Assembly: GCA_036852015.1 (NCBI GenBank)
Contig: JAANDG010000164.1
Location: 186,001 to 250,000, forward strand
Origin: Pelodera strongyloides
Lineage: Eukaryota > Nematoda > Chromadorea > Rhabditida > Rhabditidae
Direction of reading: 5' to 3'
DNA length: 64,000 nt
Both the position numbers and the translations under genes were made by a program. Shown here piece after piece: positions 1 to 11,900 of this stretch; position 1 is the first letter of the stretch, and each line of letters starts with the position of its first letter. Below the pieces are notes generated by a model. The model was not told the origin of the DNA. It ran no database searches and saw only the letters and a list, made by a program, of their open reading frames with translations.

Positions 1-1077
1 TTTTTCCGAGTTGAACACTTCGTTGAATTGCATATTTGTATAGAAAAAACTATCCAATTACAATGAAACATACTAACAATCAAAAAAGAATTTTTTTGAG
101 TTCCTGGGGCTGGGAGAGGAACTAGCAAACAAGTTTCAACATTCAGGATAACCATATGAATCTACATCTACTTCATACACACACTAACTCTAACCTGTTT
201 CAACTAAAAACTCTCAGTTTGCCTTAAAACACGAATTTACACTCAAAATCATCATGGTACAATTTGCGGAGCTCATCCAGTACGTCACATTTACACTTCT
301 GATTATAAAAGCTTTATTCATCGTACATGGTAAACTGACATCGACGACTTACATAAAATACATGCATTTCTCACAAACCACTCGGGATAAGATCAATTTG
401 AGATCCAAAATCTAATCAGAGGTACTAATCAATACAGTGACAAGCAATCACTAAAATCTTCATAGGTATACTGTATAAACTGTGAGTGGAATACAAGTCA
501 CATAAAAATACAAGACACAGAAAAAGCAAATCGATTGTTAATCATAAAGTGATGTGCGAAATTGTACAGGACACAAGTTACAAGTTTCATAGATACTCGT
601 TAGATAAAAGCTATTTCAGAAAATTGTTTCATTTAATTTTAATCACTATCGCCCGTGCTGAACAGGTCAGGCCTCGAAGTGAACAGGTTCATCGTATCCT
701 TTATGGATTTCTGAAAGAACGCACATGAAATGTATTTTCTTTAAAGCAAAATATGGCCGGTTTTTGAAACGCATCGTGGACAACTGAATTCTTATATATT
801 TATGCAAATTTGGCTCGATTTTTTATTCTGATTTATGTTCATTTGCATAAGCTGCAAAAGATTTAAGATAGCTGGTCTACTAGATGTGTTTCAAAAACCG
901 GCCGGTATTCCGCTTTAATGCGACTTCAGCAGGTTTCACAGTACTTCACCTTCATCTACCATAACGAATATCGCCAGAGCAAACACTTTAACCTTATCCG
1001 CATCTTACGGTTCCCCCAGAAACAGCTGTGTTGACCTTCCCATAAATACCTGTCGTCCCTATAATGTCTTATTTAAT
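1..1077. other. Downstream flank of HIRIP3-like gene
   Basis: No coding exon could be supported here. The stretch lies downstream of the stop codon of the minus-strand HIRIP3-like gene and probably holds its 3' UTR, although I found no convincing cleavage signal close to the stop. It contains one TTAA-flanked foldback element, listed separately. An 80-codon open frame at 486-728 on the plus strand has no family resemblance and I treat it as chance. Confidence 0.5.
741..918. mobile_element. TTAA-flanked foldback MITE, family A (copy 1)
   Basis: The element begins TTAAAGCAAAATATGGCCGG and ends with the inverted counterpart CCGGCCGGTATTCCGCTTTAA, so the outer about 30 bases are inverted repeats. 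The inner part holds the family's ATTTGCAT octamer and 'TTTTTATTCTGATTTATG' segment. TTAA at both ends is the expected target of piggyBac-type transposition. There is no coding capacity. Confidence 0.8.
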
Positions 1078-4000
1078 TCACCGCACCTGATTTTCGTCCT
1101 CTTCTCCAGAACTCTCAAAATGTGCTCCTCTTCTTTTTACAGTAGTGGCCGCACCGCGCTGCGAACGCGTAACTCTTCGCTCTGAATAGACATTAATTTT
1201 TTTAAATTATGTTGCTTCTGCGGCTAGAGATGCAAGCCCAGGCAAGTATTTGTATGTAAAGATACTGATTTGCATATAGAAACGGTAATACTTCCTTCAA
1301 GAACAAAACAACATACTTTTTGCGGATTCGACGATTCGACCCTTTTCAAAGTAGAAAGGTTTCCAACATGTGTAGGCCATGTCAAACGCCATGACAAACA
1401 AAGGCCATGACAAGTGTAGAATCTGTAGCATACGATACTAAACCTACTTGGTTCATCCGGAATATCAATTATCGTATTCTTGGCCAATTCTTCCAGTTCC
1501 TGTTGGGTTTCCCTTTTCACACGGAACGCTTTCGCTCGTTCAATCGTAAACGGCGCTGAAAGTGAACAGAATATCAGAAGCGATTTCAACCAATACTTTC
1601 GTGAAATTTTATATTTCAGGCCAGCGGACCTTTGTTATACACTAAAAGCTCCTTGTACTGTTATACTATACTAAAAGTTATACTATACTAAATACTAAAT
1701 GTTATACTGTTATACTAAAAGCTAAATGCAATGAACGTCTGTAAACAGCGGGATCCCATGTCGATAGCGACAAACGCTAATTAGTTAGAACCACTGTGTT
1801 ACATAAAAACATTATACAAGGCGGTAGGAAAACACAAAATGAAAATGTGAAATAAAACAGAAACCCACCTTCCATCCCCTTGTCCCCGAGTGCCTTCTCC
1901 AGAATCTTAATTCTCTTCTTATCATCTTCCACTCCGGAGAACAACTGTTTGTAGTTGAATCGAAGTGCAGCGGCGATAACAACTCTCTTCAGTTTAGCCA
2001 GTCGGAAGGCTGCACCGTCTTTCTGGAAAACTACGTATATCTACAGTATGAATATAATACAATATGGCTAGAAGACTCTGCAGAAAGATTCCAACATGCA
2101 GTGATCATCTAACTTAATCGGAAAGATGTAGAAGTGGGACACAACCCAACAGAATGGGCGTCTTAATAAGGAGATTAATGCAGAAAGTATGCTGGCGTGA
2201 AAATGCTAGAATTCATACCTTTGCGTCTGTCTTCTCTCCCTTGCTGCGTCTCTTCGTCTTGCTCTCTGACTCCTCTGTGCCTTCCATCTTCTTCTCCTTC
2301 TCCTCCTTATGCTTGACCTCTTTCTCCCCTTTGCGTAGAGGAGTGGCATCCTCAACTCCTGGATCACTACTCGAATCGGATCCAGCTCCGATCTCGGCCT
2401 TCACCGCTGTCTGTAAAAATATACTGTAAGCATGAGATGTCTAGACTCACCGTGACAACGTATGAACTTACAAAAACAAGGAAACCTGTTGAAAATCGTA
2501 TGCATGAACATCGGAAACTATCTCAGAGTGGGACGGAATTTGTCTCTGTGTGTCTCAAGGGAGTGTGAAAAAAATCCCTTTCTTATGAATCTCATCCGCA
2601 GGGAGGTCTGGGAGCTTCCCGGCGCGTTCGTGCATACGGCCACTGATGCTCAACATCAGCAAGCAATCTCATGCACGGACTACTTCTTCCTAACTAGCGG
2701 AATCAATAATTATTCAAACCTCTTTCTTCTCCTCTCGGTCTTCACCTTCTGAATCGGAACTGAGTGCCGATGACGATTCATCACTCTTCTAGAAAAATAC
2801 GAATATCCATTAGGTACTACATAAACAATACATTCCTGTTAAATTGAAAGTTGAAAGAAGGCTTTGTTCAAAACAGGCTTGAATCCGAGACTGTGATTAC
2901 GGTAATGGAAGTCGAGTACTAGAGTAAACAATCTTAACAATTATCTCTTAAAGGGAGAGGCCCACGAGAAAAAAGTAAGTAGGTATTCACAACCGCATTG
3001 CTTGAACAAGTATTGATTGCCAGGAGTTTTCTGAGTACCGTATTTTGAAAAGGCACCATTCCCCCGACCTGAGTAAGGGTTACTGTAAAAACACAGCCAG
3101 CGCAAAGGTTACCTCATCTGGTTTCTTCCCCTTCTTCTTATCCAAAGTCTTCTCTTCATTGTCTGAATCCTCTTCCACTTCAGATTCCTTCTTCTCATCG
3201 TCATCAGAAGATCCTTCACTTTTCTTGACCGCAACCTTCGATTTGGTTCCTTTCTGTGTTTTCTTCTTTTCTGGTTTCTTGACCTTCTTGATCTCTTTGG
3301 TCGGAAGGTTCTAAGCATGGGATCAGTTTAGCTTATAAGAGGTTGACGTTAAAGTCACACACACATATATATGTATGCATAAACTAAAAAAAATATATAC
3401 AAACGCAGGCCTACCTTTGTTCTGCTCTTTCCTCTTGAGCTTGCCGCAATGAGAGGTTCATCCGAGTCCGAATCCGAGCTGACCATCTTTTCATTCTCTG
3501 AAGCCTTCTCGCCTTCAGAAGCGTCCTCTTCTTCGCGGACGGGACTTTCCTCTCGTTTGGTGGATTTTTTCTTCGTCACCTTTTTAGGGGAAGCGTTCTA
3601 AAAAAAAGTACACACAGTAGGGACATATCCAGGAAAAAAAAACGTGAGCAAACGAACGAATCGATGTCTCACGAATAGAAACTGCATTGCGGTCAGTCTC
3701 ACACAACCCAACCTGAAAAATGACCCGCCGAGCACAAAAGGCCTACTTTTGTTTTGCTCTTTCCTCTTGACTGCCGCAATGAGAGGTTCATCCGAGTCCG
3801 ATCCGAGCTGAGCACCTGTTACCTTTGCCTTGCTCTTTCCACTAGTTTTGACGAGGGGTTCATCATCATCCGAGCTTGTATAATCTTACCTTTGCTTTTC
3901 CACTAGTTTTGACGAGGGGTCTCATCATCCGAGCTTGTCTCCTTTTCGTCGTCTGTAGCTGCGTTTTCCTCTGCAAACTCGTCCTCATCGGAACTTGGGA

Positions 4001-5241
4001 TTTCTCTTTTTAGTCGGCCTTTTCTTCGTAAGTTGTTTTCGGGGACCTTTCTAAAATATTATAACATTACAACAACACCAACCAGAATTCTCGGGAAGAA
4101 TCCGAGATAAACCTTGACACTGAGATAAACTCGACATGACATAAACCCCGACATCAGATGCTACCTTTCTATCCGCACTTCCTTCACTGTCCATGTTCAA
4201 CTTGAGTGACTCCTGTCCCGAACTCGCTTTCACTTCACAAGATTCTTCTTCGTCACTAGACTCTCCTTTCTTAATGTTTGTTTCCTCATCTTCGCTCTCG
4301 CTCGTCACTCTGAAACACACATGATTTAGGAAAGCTTAATACTAAACTAACGTAAACGACAGACGTGAACAACACGCCAGCAGAAAGAACTTCGGCTCAT
4401 CTCTCGATGTTTATGTATGCAACTATCAGCTGGGTTATAAGAAAGAATGCTAAGCCTTACTACACATTGCTCTACGAGCAACTCAGTTAGTCAATTTGCC
4501 AGCAACTTGAAACCAACATACCTTGAATTCCTCCCCTTTCGTGCCTGCCAACAATGGCTCATCCTCAGAACCGTCCCCCACCGCTTCCTTCTTTTCCGGC
4601 TGCTTCACCGTATCCGATTCGGCCTTGAATGCACTGTCTGAGTCAACTCTCTCAACTTTCTTCACTGCGCTCAGTTTAGGTGATACATTCTGAATATTCA
4701 TAGTCACATCACAACTCACAACTACACGAACAATTCCCCCTGCCCGTTGATTTCATCAATCTTTATGAGAACCGACTGTGATGTAGAAAGTCATAATTTG
4801 GACGGGCACCATGTCGACGAGTAACGGAGTAAACGATACAAAATGATAACCAAACCTCAGCATCATCATCTTCAGAGTCCGGAAGAGCTGGCTTCTTCTT
4901 AATTCTTTTTGACGACAATATAGCCTCATCAGAGGAATCAGAATCAGGCACTCGAGAGCGTTTCATGAGACTAAACGACGGGAGAGTAACAGATACAGTA
5001 CTACCGTACACAGATAAACAGCCAATAACGGCCATCGTGAAATGACTTGCAGATTTCACACGCCGACCCGAAGTCAAACTTACAATTAGGCGCACAGTAC
5101 TATCATATGGACATACGGAAATTACCATACCGTACCCTATTATATACAAGAAGCTCTTTCATCATAAATTGTTAAAAAAAACACGTACATCTTCTTCTGT
5201 GCTTTCACAGGCACCATTGGTTGATCTTCCCCAGAACTCAT
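1078..5241 (-). CDS. HIRIP3: HIRIP3-like histone chaperone (HIRA-interacting protein 3 family)
   Basis: Exons read on the minus strand: 5241-5189, 4970-4856, 4689-4522, 4309-4165, 4050-3890, 3597-3415, 3310-3113, 2788-2720, 2410-2219, 2022-1870, 1555-1448, 1181-1078. The start MSSGEDQP is followed by a long low-complexity part of alternating acidic SSD/SDE runs and lysine-rich stretches. The recognisable domain is at the C-terminus: LAKLKRVVIAAALRFNYKQL, then KRIKILEKALGDKGM, then ERAKAFRVKRETQQELEELA. This is the HIRIP3/CHZ-type block (LKRY..C..RRNYKKLL..L..LG..G..S...CR.L) followed by a short acidic tail, as in vertebrate HIRIP3, a nuclear chaperone for histone H2A-type dimers. Most exon phases close exactly, but exons 4309-4165 and 4050-3890 do not keep the frame (see findings). 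Those two exon models are tentative. Confidence 0.75.
3743..3890 (-). repeat. Tandem decayed copies of a HIRIP3-like exon end
   Basis: Three successive segments repeat the end of a coding exon plus its donor site. 3415-3480 is the intact exon end. Copies follow at about 3746-3805, 3827-3880 and 3890-3940. Each encodes a version of SSDxDEPL...SxGKSKxK followed by gta. The spacers between copies are too short to be introns (about 15 nt in one case), so these look like partial tandem duplications rather than working exons. Confidence 0.6.
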
Positions 5242-5905
5242 GGTCCTGTAAAGTAGAATTCCATGGAAAAAACCCTGCCAAGCAAAATCAATATCCCAAA
5301 CAGATACAGTAACTAAGAGCAAGATAAGACATTCGGAATGGACGATTCGAAACAAAAGAGCCCAATAATACGATAAGAATTTATTTAGGAAAGAGCACTT
5401 TCACATCAAGCATGGCAAGCCTACAAAGTACAAAAAGGAACACAGCTTTGAGATCAAAAACCTATTCGTTTGTGGAGATCGTTGCAAAGTTTAAAGGCAT
5501 ACATAGTAAGACACCGACGTAATCAAAGTAGTAGATACCTACAATAATCAACATAATTAGGGATAGACAAATAAAGAAAATCAGTACTATACAAAATTAT
5601 TCTGGCTAAAAGCACTACATCAATCAATAAGCCGTAAAGCACAACGCGAAGCTCGCTTGGTAGTTACAGTTTCTTTCAACGTGAGAAAAAAAGTCTATAA
5701 ACCTACCACATAAGTGTACTATAAACTATAAAGATAAACTAATACAAAAAACGTATTCTTCATATTTTTGTCACCTAGAAGAGGTAAAGCATGGAATGTC
5801 AGCGGAAGTTTTCATAAGTTCATAGGATTCACAACACATTCATATTCACATCAGCCCAGAGTCCAGGCGAACATAAAAGCATTCATATATAAACAAATAA
5901 GTAAA
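5242..5905. other. Intergenic/UTR spacer between DUSP and HIRIP3-like genes
   Basis: Both neighbours are on the minus strand. The 664 bases between the DUSP stop and the HIRIP3 start should contain the DUSP 3' UTR and the HIRIP3 promoter and 5' UTR. I see no coding exon and no repeat family here. Confidence 0.5.
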
Positions 5906-8900
5906 CTAATCGTCAATGAAAGCGATATTATTGATTAGTTCTCCCATCGTCTTCTGGTTTGATATCGATTTTCCCACGGTCTCTGCTGACGAATCTCCAA
6001 AGGAATAGAGAACAGTCGAGGAAGGGAGGTCACAGCGGTACACCTAAACTATTGACGTTGAAGTTGTGACCCACGTTGAATAAAACCCCCAAGCCTCATT
6101 CTGCTATGCGGTTCATTTCTGACGCCATATTCACCACTCCGTTTCCCTCGGGGAACTATTCCCTGGGACAGAAAATAGCGTTCCAATGTGAAACACGCAG
6201 AGAAAAAGACGGGTGAATTCCCCATGAGGAATTGAGTGGTGGTGAATATGGCCCCTGATCGCTTGCGTTTAAAGTTTAAATCCCAACATTTCTGATCTAC
6301 CAACTCAGTGATGCATAGAGTTTGAATAAACTAGAACCTTTTCAACCTAAGTACGAAGAAATAGAGTACGGTAGAGAGGCATTACCAACCTGTGTCGTGT
6401 GACTTCTATTCTGTCGGCGATGCCTCCACCCCGCACCGCCAACGGATCCCTTCGTCAGCGATCGGGTTGAGCAGTCGGAGAGAGAATTTCCCGGCACATA
6501 CACACAGAGATCGGACTGAAAACGACAAACTTTTGATATACTTAACATATAAACTTTTCATTTAGAAGGGGGCAAAACAACAACTTTCAGTGGACAAAAT
6601 GGGAAGATGCAGCAGGCCATACACACACGTACAAGGCTCGGGTACAAAGAATTTAAAAAAAAAAGGCCAGCTGTCACAATCCACTAAGAAATTGAACCTA
6701 CGAAACCACGCAAAAACACACAACTTGAACAATCACTTACAAAATCATGTGCTCCAAAGTGCCCAATAATATTCTCTCTCCCTTTCCAAAGAACTACATA
6801 AGTTGACAGCCGCGGGCCCTTTCTGCCGCCCAGCCACGGACACCGATCTACAAACACACAAAAGCTAGTCGCTGACTTCTTTATCTTTAGATTCCAGAGT
6901 TTTCGGGGCTAGTAATCTTACTAATTGGGAGATTTAACTACTATGAAACTTTCACTGTGCAGTTTCATAATTAAAGTGTACATCGCATTACGAGTGCAAG
7001 CGAATAACAATCTGAAGCAGAAACGGACAAACAAAATTAAGTAGCTATACTTCGAACAAAAGCACGATAAATACAATAATAAAGTCTTCAAGACAAGCGT
7101 GATTGTACATAAGGTTAGACAAAACGTGCACCTGCAATAAAGCATGCAAAATGGGTGCGAGTTACAGACATTCATGGTACCTGGTACCATCTTTAGAACC
7201 TTGTACACCTCAACACTAACCCTGTATCCAAGCGAATGTTTGTCCTTACTCCACTGCTGATCAAAATCCAATCCAAATTCCATCTTCAGTCGCTCGCGTT
7301 CTTTAGATGTTCCCTAAAATTTACTTGTTGTATTTAAAAAAATAAAGCAACACAAATACAGTATCGTAAATATCCTTTTTGAGAAAAGAATTGGAGCGAA
7401 TCTCCAAACGAAAAGCTTTTATAGTTGTTTGTTGGCGTGCTGCTGGAGGGATGCCGTCATTTTGAACAGATATTTGACAAAATCCGAGCTTCTTGCGACT
7501 CCCAGTATATGATTCAAAATTGCTCTCCATCAACACTGCTTTTAGATAAACTTTTTTGACGACATAAACTGACCCGTTCAGCAAACGAACACAATTGCAT
7601 TCGGAATCCAAAATTTGGATTGACGACTGGTCTCCTCGACTGAATGTGAGCGAGTGCATTGAAGTAGGTGATGTCGGAGATTGTCACCAAATAAGCGGCA
7701 ACCACTGTGGCACTCCTTGACACTCCTGCCAGACAGTGCACGAGCACATTTTCTGGAAAACACGGTGTGTAAATTGAACATCAGGCAAAACACAATTCAA
7801 TTCGGATTATTTTTTGTAGAACTACTTGACTAGTTTAGTTACTTTCCTGTTAAATATAAGGAAGGTCACTCACTGTCTGTGTTATAATACACGTTCTTTC
7901 GAATTAATTAAAGCGAAATACCGGCCGGTTTTTGAAACGCATCGAATACTCCCTGCTTTAATGCTTCATATGCAAATGAGCATAAATTTGAATGAAAAAT
8001 AGACCCCTTTTAGCATAACTGCATAATAATGCTGATAATTGAGATGCGTTTCAAAAACCGGCTGGTATTTCGCTTTAAAGCGAACACGAATGATGTTCTT
8101 ATTGTTAGATACAATTAGAAGTAGTGCAAGCGGGAATCCCTGGTCTTTTCCCAAAGGTGACGGCGTTTGATTTTACAATGTACAATCGTATTCTCATTTC
8201 CGATTTAGAAAACTTAGAAATATCTTTAATTTCACAGATTCACAGGTATGCCAGGTGGAACCAATACATTTACTAAATGTGAAAAACTACAACCTTAACT
8301 CTGGACTGCTCTCCATCAACACCACTATTTTCGTGTATTTTCGTATACACTAACATCTAGAAGTGGGTTCATATTGCAAGTGGATTTTAACTGTTGTGTT
8401 GTGATACTTTGTCCCTTCCCCCTTTGTCCCTTTTGTAGTTGGAGACTAGTCAGTATCAAACTACAAGTACGCAAGCAAGCAACAAATTTCCGCGAAACAA
8501 TACGATATAGCGTACATTTAGGAGAGACAAAGACGCGTGAAGCAGTCAAGAGACAGGGATATGCAAGGAGACGCAGATGAGCAGATGAGGGAAATACGGC
8601 GAGTGTACCCCGATTTGGAGGCTCGTCATTCCACCGGCCGAAGCAATTTATTCACCAATGGATCCAAGTCGTGTCCGTGTAAGTCTATTCAATATATAAG
8701 AGCCCCAATAATATGGTCATTCAATATTCTTTTTGTACCAACAGTTCCGATAACCATAACTTAAAGTACCGTACTTCTACTATTCACGATTGTCAGCTTT
8801 TTTTTACAGACGAAGCTATTAATGTTTTGTTGCGTAACGACGTTTGAGATTAGATTATATAGACTACGTATTATATATAAAAGAAAATAGCGATATTTGC

Positions 8901-11900
8901 ACGATACTATGCAATTTAGAAAGTCGTATTGATGACTTCTATTGAAGACGAGGATGTGAAGCCACCAGGTTTAAAGGACATAGAAGAAAATACACATGTA
9001 GGAGTAGGTTCCTTTTTACTATACTTTTTATGACATGTTTTTTGTTTGTATTACTGCTTTGGTACTTTGGCTTTGGTTCATACAATCAACCACGTTTACC
9101 GTTCACCAGTTCGTATCACAGTTTGCCATTTCGTAGTTCAGTGTTCTTTAAAGGGACAGGCCCATCAAAGTAAACCTATATTTACGATACGTCCATAGTG
9201 ACTATCAAGCATTTTTATTACAATATATGCAAACTAAATTTCACATTTATTTGCCATGGGAAACTTTTTTCCGATGCGCTCAGATCAAATGTATACCGTA
9301 AAGCCGCAAATATCCTTGTCGTCAATGCAAATTTATCGTGAAATTATAATGCGATTAAAATTTGCATATATAGCTTTGAAATCTGCAGTTTTATGGTATA
9401 CATATGCGTGGAGCGCATTGGAAAAAAGTTGTCTAGGGCGAATAATGGTGAAATTTAGTTTGTATATATTGTAATAAAAATGCTTGATAGTCATTATGAA
9501 CGTATCGTAAATATAGGTTTTTTTGATGGGCCTGTCCCTTTAACAATGAATAGGACTAGATTAACGGTTTCAATGAACTGCAACTTTTCTAATCCAGGGT
9601 AATATTTGAGTCTACGTCTACGCTACATTCGCGAAAAGCTCTTTGTTACAGAATCGGACAGATGCGCAAACCAAGGCTCATCCGAGAGGTGCGGGTGTCG
9701 GATTGAATAATTCGATAACAGCAATGGTCACCACTTCTGAGCCAATATATTCATCTCTCTTATTTGTGAGTTTCCAACTACCGTCGCGCATATTCAGTAA
9801 TAGTATGTATGTTCATGTATTCGGAGAGGAAACGACAGAGTAGCCTAATGTCGAAATCGAATATACATCTTTGCTTCAGAAGAAAAGGAAGCTCAACGAT
9901 ACAGACCACGCTTACTCCAACTACCAGGCGGACCTGATAAAGAACCTCATGAGTGGGTCACATCTTTCAAAGATTAATCCTATCATTCACAGAACGATAA
10001 GACGGTGCTGATACATTGGACTGGATATTGGATTGTCATGGTCGTAATTTTAGATCGACCTAAACCCATAATCAAGGCAAGAGAATCATCGACAAAAAGA
10101 GAGCTTCTGGCAGGAATGGGTGAGCAAATGCCAAAGGAATCAGCCGAGGAATACCACAAATATCTTCAATACCTTGATCGTCTGAATCAGAAGAACACAC
10201 CTGAGTGAGTGATTTATACATAGTGGGGCAATAAGAACACACGCGAGTGAGTGATTTATACATAGTGGGGCATAACATTGCGCACGTATGAACCACATAT
10301 CTGTATATTTGGCTTAAACTGTCCCCACCCCGAATCCGAGCAAATACCGATTTGCACATGAATGAATTGTACCGATAGTGTCCCTTTTGATGTTACCAAC
10401 TAAGATATTAAACACATAAACATCCATTAGTAACACTGCCCGATAGCCAGCCAAGTGTCATCTTTAGTGAAACTGATGGAGTAGCTGCTGACGATGAAGG
10501 CGTGAAACTTCAAAAGAACATAAACCCCGCAGGACAGGTACGTACAGAGTTTTCTTATTACCAGCAGATGTCAAATTCAACCGATCCCGCACGTAAACAA
10601 AAATGCCATCCTTTTTCACAAATCTGAGTTTCAGGTGGAAGCGCAGGGGAAGTTCATTCAGAAACCACAACCAGAAGTGAAGACACAAACCCAGAAAGAG
10701 CAGAAAGGAGCAACGACATCCAAAACACCCGAGGAATACTTGAAGTACCTTCAGTATCTAAAAGGGAGGAAGGAAGCATCGACACCAAAAATACGGGTGC
10801 CGATTGCAGTTCGCGCAGCGGGTAGGTTCAGATATCCCGACGCAATATTACTATACTCAGCACTGAGGCCGTAATCACCAACACACAAGGAGCCCTCCCT
10901 AGGCTTACTCTTCTGCTCTCGCCCCAGCTCCCTGGGGAGGCCAGGAGGGCTCCCTGCGTGATGGTGAATACGGCCTCTGTATTACATTTACAGTGCTATT
11001 CCGATCCTTCTGACTGACCCGATAAATTTAGTCTACGATAAGTCACAAAATATTTTAGAGCCACAAAACCAGCAAGATCAAGCCTTCGCTACTCGAGCAC
11101 AGCTGGAAATCAATCGCAGAGTGGTAGGCAACCATTATCGAATTATTCGTTCGTACTATTGTTTGGTCTTTCAAATACGAACTTTGGAGACCTAATCAAT
11201 TTTGTCTAAAACTTTTCTAGGACGAAGCCCTGTCAAAAGGCTATGACGAACTTGCACTGAATATCCGGAAAAGACATCCACAAGGGTTTGGAGGAGAATT
11301 CAACAAGACGTTAATCTTAACACTGCTAGGAAAGGTAGGAACGCCCAATATGGAGTCTGCCAACAACTTGGGAAAAGAAGAATTACTTCGACAAGCCCCA
11401 GAAATATATCCTATACTTGCCTGTTTCAGACCAAACCCCTAGAGGAGGAGGTTGCTTCACAAAAAGCACAAATTGCTATTCTAAGAGAACAAGTCAAACA
11501 ACTCACCCAGCATATACTACAAGGAAATCAAACACTGCCGGTACTGTTAATACCTTCAAAGTTTGTACGTTTTTCGAAAAAATCTTACGTTAAATTTAAG
11601 TAAACTTAACTTCTGATACGTACACTTCACAGGGTGCGTCAACTTCAGCAAGCATAGGAAGTCAAACCAAGGCAGTATGCAGAAATCCCCCAGCCGCAGT
11701 TGAATGCGTAAGTCTTATTCGCGTCGTTATCATAATTCATAATACAGTTTGTAAAATAATCACTATCCCAGGTCCCAGACAGTTTACGTACACCACTTAT
11801 AACTATTGAGGAGAACACTAATTTAGGAAACCCAGAATCCAAAGGCGCAACTACGTATAACTGGCACACTGACTCCGAACGCATTCCACATGATGGCTTC

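Noticed and set aside
6049..6303. 84-aa open frame on the minus strand
   Set aside because: It translates a family E foldback element within a DUSP intron.
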